Assembly (NCBI GenBank): GCA_016785955.1
Contig: JAEUWH010000066.1
Location: forward strand, 1 to 64,000
DNA: 64,000 nucleotides
Reading direction: 5' to 3'
DNA from: Pseudobdellovibrionaceae bacterium
Lineage (GTDB): Bacteria; Bdellovibrionota; Bdellovibrionia; Bdellovibrionales; Bdellovibrionaceae
Shown here: one piece after another, positions 58,335 to 64,000 of the stretch
How positions within the stretch are numbered: the stretch's first letter is position 1
How the letters are laid out: each line of letters starts with the position of its first letter
Made by a program: the position numbers and the translations under genes
Notes under the pieces: generated by a model
Told to the model about the DNA's origin: nothing
The model's input: only the letters and a program-made list of their open reading frames with translations
Database searches by the model: none

Positions 58335-59070
58335 TGCTTGTGGATTCGAGATTGTAGATACTGGTTATCGAGGGATTGAAACGCGGCTTGGTGCGGTTCA
58401 GGGTGAACCGTTGCCAGAGGGCCTTCATTTTTACAATCCATTCACATCAAGTATTACTGAATACAGCGTGAGACAAGAGAAGTGGGAGGAGACAACATCG
58501 ATCTTTACTCGAGATACTCAAAACGTAAGTGTCAAATTTGCGGTTGTTTATTATGCCGATCCTGCGCACGTTCATACCTTGTTTAGAGATGTTGGTCGTT
58601 TAGATGCCTTGACTGATAAGATCATTAAACCGGTAGTTTTGGGTTCAATCAAAGATGCAATCGGTGAGGTTATAGCTGATGAGTTAGTGATGAAGCGCGA
58701 GCTTGTTACTAAATCTGCTCTTAAAGAAGTTGTAGAGAACTTAGAAAAGAAAAATGTTATTGTGACTGATTTACAATTTGTGAATCTAGATTTTGATAAT
58801 GCATACGAACAGGCCGTTGAACAAAAAGTCGTTGCAATCCAGAACGCTCAAAAAGCGAAAAACGAAACGGTGCGTATTCAAGAAGAAGCCTTTCAAACAG
58901 TAAAGACAGCTCAAGCCGAGGCTGAGTCTATGCGGATTAAATCTCAAGCGTTGGCGCAAAACAAGGGGCTTGTGCAATTTGAACTAGCTAAGAAATGGGA
59001 TGGGGTTTTACCCGTATATATGTTTGGTAACTCTGTTCCGTTGATCGATCTTAAATCAATGACTAAATAA
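58291..59070 (+). CDS. Band-7/SPFH (prohibitin-like) lipoprotein
   Basis: 259 aa. Lipobox LTLSACG (Cys 17). An SPFH domain follows: GYRGIETRLGAVQGEPLPEG, LHFYNPFTSSITEYSVRQEK, TRDTQNVSVKFAVVYYADP. Then comes a long helix (AVEQKVVAIQNAQKAKNETV, AQAEAESMRIKSQALAQ) as in prohibitins and HflK. Such proteins form membrane-associated rings controlling proteases. Phage-borne copies may alter host membrane quality control or lysis (inference). GGGGAAAAG serves as ribosome site. Confidence 0.85.
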   Translation: MRKIVIAILATLTLSACGFEIVDTGYRGIETRLGAVQGEPLPEGLHFYNPFTSSITEYSVRQEKWEETTSIFTRDTQNVSVKFAVVYYADPAHVHTLFRDVGRLDALTDKIIKPVVLGSIKDAIGEVIADELVMKRELVTKSALKEVVENLEKKNVIVTDLQFVNLDFDNAYEQAVEQKVVAIQNAQKAKNETVRIQEEAFQTVKTAQAEAESMRIKSQALAQNKGLVQFELAKKWDGVLPVYMFGNSVPLIDLKSMTK

Positions 59071-59098
59071 CTCCGCATGCGCGGGAAAGAGAGAAAAT

Positions 59099-59338
59099 AT
59101 GGAAACACAAAGTGAACAAAACCACGTTGCTCAAAAAGAAATCGCTCATGAGTTTAGCTCATGGCCAGTAAATGAAGCACAGCTAAAAAACATCAATGAT
59201 ATCAGAGGTGATTTTGATCATCTGCTTACTTTGATTTCAAACAAGATGCCTCCGCAAAATGGTCGCTACCTGGGGGTTGTGAAAACTAAGCTAGAAGAGG
59301 CGTGCATGTTTGCTATTAAAGGATTTTCTAAACCGTAA
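59099..59338 (+). CDS. Acb2-like protein (candidate anti-CBASS)
   Basis: 79 aa. The layout, a helical N terminus (LKNINDIRGDFDHLLTLIS), a short loop and then RYLGVVKTKLEEACMFAIKG near the C terminus, matches phage Acb2/T4 Vs.4 proteins, whose helical hexamers sequester cyclic oligonucleotides and so block CBASS immunity. The conserved core is K-T-x-L/F-x-x-A/G-x-M. Its place among phage early genes fits. The call rests on memory of the family and needs a profile search. Confidence 0.6.
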   Translation: METQSEQNHVAQKEIAHEFSSWPVNEAQLKNINDIRGDFDHLLTLISNKMPPQNGRYLGVVKTKLEEACMFAIKGFSKP

Positions 59339-59388
59339 AACAACCAGCCGAAAGCATTTGAACAAACCCGGTGTGAGTAGGCTTAAAG

Positions 59389-60000
59389 ATGAGAATGGAT
59401 GATGAACAATATAAAAGGCTTTTCAAAAAAGCCAAGCTATATGCAGCTAAACGAGGATTTGGAGATGAATCTGAGGATTTTGCACAAGAATATGCAATCA
59501 AATGTCTTAAGTCAGGAAATGAAGAATGCATTGAGTGGGATTTTATCGACTATTCAGATGCACAACGAGCTGACAAAAGGATACTTAGCAGTCCTTCAGG
59601 GTTCCTTTCAAAGAATGTCAGAGTCAGCCTTGATGCCCCCATCATCAGTTCGAACGAAAATTCAACAAAACTTAGTGATTATATCGGAGTGTCTGGAGAT
59701 GAGCTGGATAACATCGGATACGATGAGCAAAACAAGTCTGTACTCACAAGGCGAGAAGGTATGATTTACGATTTATATTTCAATCAGAGACATACGCTAA
59801 GAGATATCGGTGCAAGAATAGGAGTGAGTGAGTCTCGTGTCTCACAATTTTTGAGCGAGATAAATAGAAAAATATCTCGTCTCTATGAAGACGGCGAAAT
59901 CTTAAACCTTTTTCTGTCTAAAATTGATTCAAAAGAGTCTCGTCTTTTAACTATTAGTACATTTAAACAGGGAATAAGAAAAAATGTATTCAAAGGCTGA
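59389..60000 (+). CDS. Sigma-70-like factor of the element
   Basis: 203 aa. The N-terminal part, ESEDFAQEYAIKCLKSG, resembles sigma region 2; the C-terminal MIYDLYFNQRHTLRDIGARI, GVSESRVSQFLSEINRKI is a region-4 helix-turn-helix that would contact a -35 box. The linker is longer than in ECF factors. Could direct host RNA polymerase to late promoters of the element. Start may be ATG 59389 or 59395. The next gene overlaps its end by 17 nt. Confidence 0.7.
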   Translation: MRMDDEQYKRLFKKAKLYAAKRGFGDESEDFAQEYAIKCLKSGNEECIEWDFIDYSDAQRADKRILSSPSGFLSKNVRVSLDAPIISSNENSTKLSDYIGVSGDELDNIGYDEQNKSVLTRREGMIYDLYFNQRHTLRDIGARIGVSESRVSQFLSEINRKISRLYEDGEILNLFLSKIDSKESRLLTISTFKQGIRKNVFKG

Positions 60001-60508
60001 GAACTCAGTAGTCACCTACATCATGAATGGGCTTCCAAATAAGGAAATTGCAGATCTGCTTTGCGTTTCCGAGAAAACCATTAAATTTCATATTACAAAT
60101 ATTTATAAAAAGGCGGGAGTTCGATCAAGAGCTGAGTTTATCTCTGAGTCTCATGGAAACAGAATAACTATAGATCAAACTGACAATTTTAAAAAAATTA
60201 TTACAAAACAAAGTGAGGTAAGTATGAATGATATGCCACAGGGTTCAAGGCCAGTGAATCCTTCAGGATTGCAACAAGGAGCTAGACAGGTTCAAGTTAT
60301 CGGAAAGTCGCAAGAGGACAAGATTACTTTCATTGATGAGAAGTTTAGAGTCGGAGATACAATAACTACTCTACACAATATGATGAAAGAAGTTACAAAG
60401 GACGAAATTACTCCCAACACAGTGAACGCTGCATGTAATTGCGTCGCTCGGCTAAATGAAACAATCAACACAGCTATTCAAGCTGCTAAATTCTTAAACG
60501 AGAGATAG
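59984..60508 (+). CDS. LuxR-type helix-turn-helix protein with phage tail domain
   Basis: 174 aa. Residues 1-60 are a GerE/LuxR helix-turn-helix (VVTYIMNGLPNKEIADLLCV, EKTIKFHITNIYKKAGV, ARAEF-like end) without a receiver or ligand domain. Residues 85-174 form a separate helical part (NDMPQGSRPVNPSGLQQG, NAACNCVARLNETINTAIQA) that could be an oligomerising module. An internal ATG preceded by GAGGTAAGT at about 60224 might start this second part separately. It is sandwiched between two other DNA-binding proteins. Confidence 0.65.
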   Translation: MYSKAENSVVTYIMNGLPNKEIADLLCVSEKTIKFHITNIYKKAGVRSRAEFISESHGNRITIDQTDNFKKIITKQSEVSMNDMPQGSRPVNPSGLQQGARQVQVIGKSQEDKITFIDEKFRVGDTITTLHNMMKEVTKDEITPNTVNAACNCVARLNETINTAIQAAKFLNER

Positions 60509-61261
60509 ATGCGAATATCATGGAACAAGCAGAACTTGAAAATGCTTTCTAATTTGATAGATAAAGGTCTTACAAATGTAGAAATAGCGGAAAAGCTTGG
60601 TAGCTCTCGAGAGGCTATAACACTTATTGCAAATCGGTATCTTAAAGGTAATCAAAACTATCAAAAAAGAATAACCAAACATGCGCATTTACGCGAACCT
60701 GTAATGAAATACTTTTTAAAACATACAGCGAGTGAGTGTCAAAAAAAATTCAAACTAACGAATAGCGAATTTAAAAGCCTGATGACCGTCGGATATCGAG
60801 ATCCGAAGTTTAAGCATTTAAGGAAGGAAACTCGCCGGCATGATGCCTGGTCTGCCAAAGAATACAAATTTCTATTGCAGCATTCTGGATTGCGATCACG
60901 CAAATGGATTGCGGAGAAGTTAAATCGGGGTGGTGAGCTTGGAATTAAAGATCGCTTGGACTTACATGGAATTTCATCAAAGAATTTGAACGGACTAACA
61001 CTGTCGCAATTTCGTGATGCTTTCGGAAAAGACCCAGAATGGTTTATCCAAACGTCTGCTGGGCCGGGTGGCAACCTTCACGGCGGATTGACTGGCTATT
61101 TTAAAATCGTACCTTGGGTTTATTTAAAACGCGAATTTGAGCTTAAAAGGCTTAGCAGTCACACAATTATAGTTCAACTTGTTGAGGCAATGGCAATGTT
61201 TCAGGACTGGTTCTACGAAGGCAATGCTTTGAAAAAATTAAAGAAAAGGAGATTTATTTAA
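60509..61261 (+). CDS. DNA-binding regulatory protein of the element
   Basis: 250 aa. The N-terminal helices LIDKGLTNVEIAEKLGSSRE, AITLIANRYLKG form a helix-turn-helix; a second possible one is LRSRKWIAEKLNRGGELGIK. The body is basic throughout (RRHDAWSAKEYK, KKLKKRRFI end). SAGPGGNLHGGLTGYFKIVP is distinctive but unknown to me. The ATG follows the previous stop directly. Likely transcription regulator or packaging-related protein. Confidence 0.55.
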   Translation: MRISWNKQNLKMLSNLIDKGLTNVEIAEKLGSSREAITLIANRYLKGNQNYQKRITKHAHLREPVMKYFLKHTASECQKKFKLTNSEFKSLMTVGYRDPKFKHLRKETRRHDAWSAKEYKFLLQHSGLRSRKWIAEKLNRGGELGIKDRLDLHGISSKNLNGLTLSQFRDAFGKDPEWFIQTSAGPGGNLHGGLTGYFKIVPWVYLKREFELKRLSSHTIIVQLVEAMAMFQDWFYEGNALKKLKKRRFI

Positions 61262-61262
61262 C

Positions 61263-61523
61263 ATGAACCCACTAAACCAAAAAATCGGCGAGATCATCAG
61301 ACAGAAGCGCGTGGCAAAGAATATGACGCAGCTACAGCTCTCAACCTTGCTAGGCTACGAGAGTACGCAGTTTATTTCCTTGTTCGAACGCGGGCTATCT
61401 AAAGTTCCATTGAACGTGCTTGGTAAGCTAAGCGTGATTCTAGAAATACCGGCTAAGAGATTTCAGAATCTGCTTGTGGCTGATTTTAAGAACAAATTGC
61501 AAACTGAAATGAGACCGAGATGA
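61263..61523 (+). CDS. XRE-family helix-turn-helix repressor-like protein
   Basis: 86 aa. IGEIIRQKRVAKNMTQLQLS followed by TLLGYESTQFISLFERGLSK and a helical end is a complete Cro/CI-type domain. AAAGGAG lies upstream. Its stop overlaps the next ATG (ATGA). Probably a control protein of the element. Confidence 0.8.
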   Translation: MNPLNQKIGEIIRQKRVAKNMTQLQLSTLLGYESTQFISLFERGLSKVPLNVLGKLSVILEIPAKRFQNLLVADFKNKLQTEMRPR

Positions 61524-61792
61524 AAATCAAAACATGGTTTGCAAGATTTGAAGGTGATCCAGAAAAAGATGGCTTACCTAAATTCAGAGTTATTGGGACG
61601 ACAAAGCTGAAACCAGTTAACCATTCGGACGAAATCGTAGAATTTGTAAAATTGAGTGATGTTAAGCCGCTCATTGAAGCAGCTCAAGCATTTAGAAAAG
61701 AGCCAACAAATACGTTTAAAGATGAAAATCTAAAAGTTCGATTGAGCTATTGGAAAGATATCATGCTTGGATTGAACGAGAGGGATTTGTGA
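61520..61792 (+). CDS. Small protein of unknown function
   Basis: 90 aa, cytoplasmic, mixed charge, starting KIKTWFARFEGDPEKDGL. It overlaps its neighbours by 4 nt at both ends, which supports its reality. No family recognised. Confidence 0.6.
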   Translation: MKIKTWFARFEGDPEKDGLPKFRVIGTTKLKPVNHSDEIVEFVKLSDVKPLIEAAQAFRKEPTNTFKDENLKVRLSYWKDIMLGLNERDL

Positions 61793-61878
61793 ATCTGCAC
61801 GTGTTAGATGTGATTAATATACTGTTTGCTATGTTCGCACTTGGGTATGTTGGGTATTTATTTTATTTGGGGAATTAA
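61789..61878 (+). CDS. 29-residue membrane peptide
   Basis: GTG 61789 overlaps the stop of the upstream gene (GTGA) and runs to TAA 61876-61878. Almost the whole peptide is one hydrophobic helix (LDVINILFAMFALGYVGYLF). Its translational coupling argues for a real gene, perhaps a small membrane or lysis-related peptide. Confidence 0.45.
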   Translation: MNLHVLDVINILFAMFALGYVGYLFYLGN

Positions 61879-61888
61879 GGGTGGAGAA

Positions 61889-62278
61889 GTGAGCAAATGT
61901 TACCACTTTACTGCGAAAAGATTTGTCGAATCTATTAAGCGCGACGGTCTTACAAGAGGTGTAATGCTTAAGAGCATTAACCCGCCGAGTTTTCTTTTCA
62001 ACAAGCAATGGTTAACTAAAAATCCGTCTTTTGATCAAGGTTGGTCAATTGGAACTGGGAAACTTCCATACAAAAGAAACGAAGTGCGGATGACAATAGA
62101 TATACCACTAGAAGAAAGAATCAATCTTAAGCCGTGGTCTCAAATGAAGTTTCTCGTTCCACTTGTTGCAAATGATCTCGAGGCTTCTGATTTAGCTGAT
62201 CCAGAAAACTGGTTAATTTATCAGGGCACTGTTAAGCCTGAATGGATAAAAGAAATAAAGGAGCAAAGCCGTGAGTGA
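61889..62278 (+). CDS. Protein of unknown function, possibly ADP-ribosyltransferase-like
   Basis: 129 aa from GTG 61889 (AAGG 8 nt upstream). CYHFTAKRFVESIKRDGLTR resembles the first strand of small ART-fold enzymes (YHxT...I..GL), and QWLTKNPSFDQGW with RMTIDIPLEERINLKPW resembles the following blocks. The required Arg/Ser/Glu triad cannot be assigned with confidence. Its end overlaps the next gene by 8 nt. Confidence 0.5.
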   Translation: MSKCYHFTAKRFVESIKRDGLTRGVMLKSINPPSFLFNKQWLTKNPSFDQGWSIGTGKLPYKRNEVRMTIDIPLEERINLKPWSQMKFLVPLVANDLEASDLADPENWLIYQGTVKPEWIKEIKEQSRE

Positions 62279-62444
62279 TAAACAATTAGCAGCAATAGGA
62301 GCAATATTTATTCTAATTTTCGTTTCGTTTTTAAGCTTCAAAGCATGGGCAAAGAACGAGCTTTGCAAGACATATTATTCTGAAATGAATCGCGTGGCGT
62401 GTTTTATGAATGATTCGACTTTGCCGCAAAGGAGTAATCGATGA
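62271..62444 (+). CDS. 57-residue membrane-anchored protein
   Basis: GTG 62271 (GGAG 6 nt upstream) to TGA 62442-62444. One membrane helix (AAIGAIFILIFVSFLSFKAW), then a small Cys-containing domain (NELCKTYYSEMNRVACFMN). Overlaps neighbours at both ends (8 and 4 nt). Confidence 0.5.
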   Translation: MSDKQLAAIGAIFILIFVSFLSFKAWAKNELCKTYYSEMNRVACFMNDSTLPQRSNR

Positions 62445-62746
62445 GGGATGGGGTTCATCTTTGGATGATTCGATCTAAAGAGAAAATAGGAAAAGATATC
62501 TGGAATAGGCCTTCTTATAACTACTTTGCCAGGCAAACATCGTTAAAGAATCGGCGCTACATAGCTAATGCTCACTACCAGATTAAATGGTTTGAAACTC
62601 GTGATGAAGCCCTTACCTATTTTTATAAAAAAGAATGCCTCGGTTTTGATTTACAGAATTACAGTGTCTACAGAAGAAAACTTTATGTGAACAAGAAAGG
62701 GGAATATGATTATTTTAGGAATTACGAGAAGTTTAGGTGCCTTTAA
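62441..62746 (+). CDS. Small basic protein of unknown function
   Basis: 101 aa, rich in Tyr, Arg and Lys (WNRPSYNYFARQTSLKNRRY). Starts by ATGA overlap with the previous gene, GGAG upstream. No family recognised. Confidence 0.6.
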   Translation: MRDGVHLWMIRSKEKIGKDIWNRPSYNYFARQTSLKNRRYIANAHYQIKWFETRDEALTYFYKKECLGFDLQNYSVYRRKLYVNKKGEYDYFRNYEKFRCL

Positions 62747-62947
62747 ATGAAACTCACAAATTTTGAATCGCTAGATGAGAAAATAGCACAAGCTATCGCT
62801 GATGGCATTAACGAATTGGGATGGACCCCAGATGTGCCAAATGAAAACGACGAAATGCTTTTTGGTCCAGAGTGCCATGAAGTGCAAACTATAATGATAA
62901 AGGTCTCCGCCGCCCTCGCTGAGTTTTATGGGGAGAATGGGAAATGA
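62747..62947 (+). CDS. Small acidic protein of unknown function
   Basis: 66 aa, starting directly after the previous stop. Acidic (GWTPDVPNENDEMLFGPECH). Overlaps the following gene by 4 nt. No family recognised. Confidence 0.55.
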   Translation: MKLTNFESLDEKIAQAIADGINELGWTPDVPNENDEMLFGPECHEVQTIMIKVSAALAEFYGENGK

Positions 62948-63207
62948 ATAACAGGCACTTTATGAACTATGAATACGTAGCAGACGAATTTGCCAAAGAA
63001 ACAAAGATAAATGAAGAAAAGAAAGAGTACTTTCTGCGAGGTGTTCGATGGGCAATTATGGCAATTGAAGAGACGATTGATAGAAGCGGTTGTCATCTTG
63101 ATAAATCAGCGGACGCTTATCTAAAGCAGCTTACGATTTCAGATATAAATAAAGCTATACGTAAACTAAAATCTGTACCTGAAAAAAAGGCCCCAGAAAA
63201 TGAGTGA
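62944..63207 (+). CDS. Small helical protein of unknown function
   Basis: 87 aa, helical, charged (FAKETKINEEKKEYFLRGVR). Start and stop overlap the neighbouring genes by 4 and 8 nt. No family recognised. Confidence 0.55.
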   Translation: MNNRHFMNYEYVADEFAKETKINEEKKEYFLRGVRWAIMAIEETIDRSGCHLDKSADAYLKQLTISDINKAIRKLKSVPEKKAPENE

Positions 63208-63406
63208 GATAGCTGTAAGAGACACAACATTTGATAATGTTAAACTAGAAAGCGTTTGGATTAGTCATAGAACTACTCCTGACGGGAAATACATCGTCTG
63301 TTTTTTGGTATTGAATGGAATAGAAAAGGAAATTTCTAGATTTTACGTTCACGACTACGATGGGCTTATTTGCGAATCGACTAACTTAACATGGATTTTA
63401 TCATGA
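63200..63406 (+). CDS. Small beta-rich protein of unknown function
   Basis: 68 aa, predicted beta strands (VWISHRTTPDGKYIVCFLVL). Overlaps the previous gene by 8 nt and the next by 4 (ATGA at 63403). No family recognised. Confidence 0.55.
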   Translation: MSEIAVRDTTFDNVKLESVWISHRTTPDGKYIVCFLVLNGIEKEISRFYVHDYDGLICESTNLTWILS

Positions 63407-63579
63407 ACACCAAGCGATTGAAGCCGGGGATATATTTCCACTGCGATACACTTGAGATGATTGAAGTTGATTACGATAACTACTTTCATGCAATTGCTAT
63501 TATTTACACTTTAACACGAAAAATCCAAGTCGTTGGTGCTGAATTAGAAACCGAATGGACTTATCTGGGGGAAGTATGA
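63403..63579 (+). CDS. Small protein of unknown function
   Basis: 58 aa from ATG 63403, chosen for the ATGA overlap with the previous stop. Beta-rich (GIYFHCDTLEMIEVDYDNYF). Overlaps the next gene by 4 nt. Confidence 0.55.
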   Translation: MNTKRLKPGIYFHCDTLEMIEVDYDNYFHAIAIIYTLTRKIQVVGAELETEWTYLGEV

Positions 63580-63743
63580 CCGACTCTGATTTCGATGTCG
63601 AAGACTTTTTGAAAGAAGAACTAACATTCTGGGGCGACTACGACATGACTCAACAAAATTACCGAGAGGCTTTTAGAAAGCTAGTTAAGTTACTAGTAGA
63701 TAAAGAAATTCTAGATGAAGACGATGTTAGGAGTTTAAAATGA
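63576..63743 (+). CDS. Small acidic protein of unknown function
   Basis: 55 aa from ATG 63576 (GGGGGAAG upstream, ATGA overlap). Very acidic start (TDSDFDVEDFLKEELTF). The size and charge are those of small phage inhibitor or DNA-mimic proteins, but that is only a resemblance. Confidence 0.5.
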   Translation: MTDSDFDVEDFLKEELTFWGDYDMTQQNYREAFRKLVKLLVDKEILDEDDVRSLK

Positions 63744-63778
63744 CCGACGCAAATATTTTTAATGGGAGTGAGAGATGA
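63740..63778 (+). CDS. 12-codon micro-frame in the ATGA chain
   Basis: ATG 63740 overlaps the previous stop and the frame ends TGA 63776-63778, itself overlapping the next ATG. It encodes MTDANIFNGSER. It carries the ribosome site (GGGAGTGAGAG) for the next gene and may simply couple translation across the gap. Confidence 0.3.
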   Translation: MTDANIFNGSER

Positions 63779-64000
63779 GTTTAGAACTAAATATTTTACT
63801 AGCAATTTGGATTCACTGGGTAGCTGATTTTATTTTCCAAACTGACACGATGGCGATGAATAAAAGTACATCAAATAAATGGCTTGCATCGCATGTTAGT
63901 GTTTATTCAATTCCATTTATAATATTTGGCTGGAAGTTTATGCTTCTTAATGGACTAGCTCACTTTGCAGTTGATTGGTGTACCTCTCGAGCGACTTCGT
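63775..64000 (+). CDS. DUF3307-like membrane protein (partial, runs off the window)
   Basis: 75 residues are visible from ATG 63775. IHWVADFIFQTDTMAMNKST, NKWLASHVSVYSIPFIIFGW, LLNGLAHFAVDWCTSR match the DUF3307 pattern (HxxxDFxxQTDxMxxNKxxS, H, NxxxHxxxDxxTS), small multi-span proteins common in phages and bacteria. Function unknown. Confidence 0.7.
   Translation, partial: MSLELNILLAIWIHWVADFIFQTDTMAMNKSTSNKWLASHVSVYSIPFIIFGWKFMLLNGLAHFAVDWCTSRATS

Larger units (their letters stand above)
55216..64000 (+). mobile_element. Phage-like integrated element (left part)
   Basis: From the 3' end of tRNA-Leu to the window end, every gene is on the + strand, most overlap by a few bases, and many are tiny. 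Gene content is phage-like: replication organiser, sigma-like and helix-turn-helix regulators, an Acb2-like anti-defence protein, small membrane proteins and a DUF3307-type protein. No integrase, terminase or structural gene is visible, so the element must extend to the right. The 3' end of the tRNA gene is the expected left attachment site; its second copy would lie beyond the window. Confidence 0.7.

Noticed and set aside
59399-59764. 121-codon + strand frame inside the sigma-like gene
   Set aside because: Fully inside 59389-60000, in another frame; the outer frame has a clear region-4 helix-turn-helix, the inner one no recognisable motif.

Overview
The window looks like a chromosomal segment of a Bdellovibrio-like bacterium (phylum Bdellovibrionota). 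The grounds are a TIGR02147-family regulator (a family known mainly from Bdellovibrio and Fibrobacter), a very high density of exported proteins of unknown function, moderate GC with AT-rich intergenic DNA, and ordinary Gram-negative housekeeping genes (mla transporter, Lol-type permease, dapD, lysA, murI, glpX, pgsA). No rRNA, CRISPR array or intact insertion sequence was seen; there is one tRNA gene, tRNA-Leu(TAA).

Layout. 1-5 kb: exported proteins of unknown function, a dihydrofolate-reductase-fold enzyme and a 560-base gap holding a possible structured RNA with a strong terminator. 5-12 kb: central metabolism (malic enzyme with a phosphotransacetylase-like domain; a fadI-fadJ beta-oxidation operon whose ribosome site sits in a 15-bp inverted repeat). 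12-36 kb: an accessory region rich in exported enzymes and exported proteins of unknown function: a stanniocalcin-like disulfide protein, an S41 protease, a metzincin-like protein, a legumain/caspase-like peptidase, a circularly permuted ATP-grasp protein, a CxxCH haem-motif protein, a HAD phosphatase-like protein, a peptidylarginine-deiminase-like protein, a class D beta-lactamase, an alpha/beta hydrolase and a TIGR02147-led operon. Gene debris (a broken lipoprotein gene, a YjbQ remnant, an IS5-type remnant) and a dispersed repeat with core ACCTATCTAGGT lie between them. 36-55 kb: mostly housekeeping genes in compact operons (M14 peptidase, cyclophilin, CpaF-type ATPase, pgsA, thioesterase-glpX, ratA-like, ridA, mlaE-mlaF-mlaD plus a LolC/E-like permease, mpaA-dapD facing lysA, guaC-murI). 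55-64 kb: a phage-like element beginning right after tRNA-Leu, all genes on the + strand and mostly overlapping by ATGA or GTGA: a replication protein, a DUF6745-type protein with a 31-unit 12-bp repeat, its usual partner, a band-7 lipoprotein, an Acb2-like anti-CBASS candidate, a sigma-like factor, several helix-turn-helix proteins and many tiny genes.

The observation I rate highest is a Cys-x-x-Phe-Tyr motif found at the extreme ends of eight exported proteins between 0.2 and 35.5 kb. In five it lies three to five residues after the likely signal-peptide cleavage site; in three it forms the last five to seven residues. The proteins carrying it are otherwise unrelated (kinase-like, S41 protease, ATP-grasp, deiminase-like, metzincin-like, haem-motif, esterase-like). 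This suggests a shared sorting or attachment signal that I do not recognise. Other strong points are the bacterial stanniocalcin-like protein, an MlaF-like ATPase with all its catalytic motifs degenerate, and a gene with an ideal ribosome site and signal peptide but TTA where the start codon should be.
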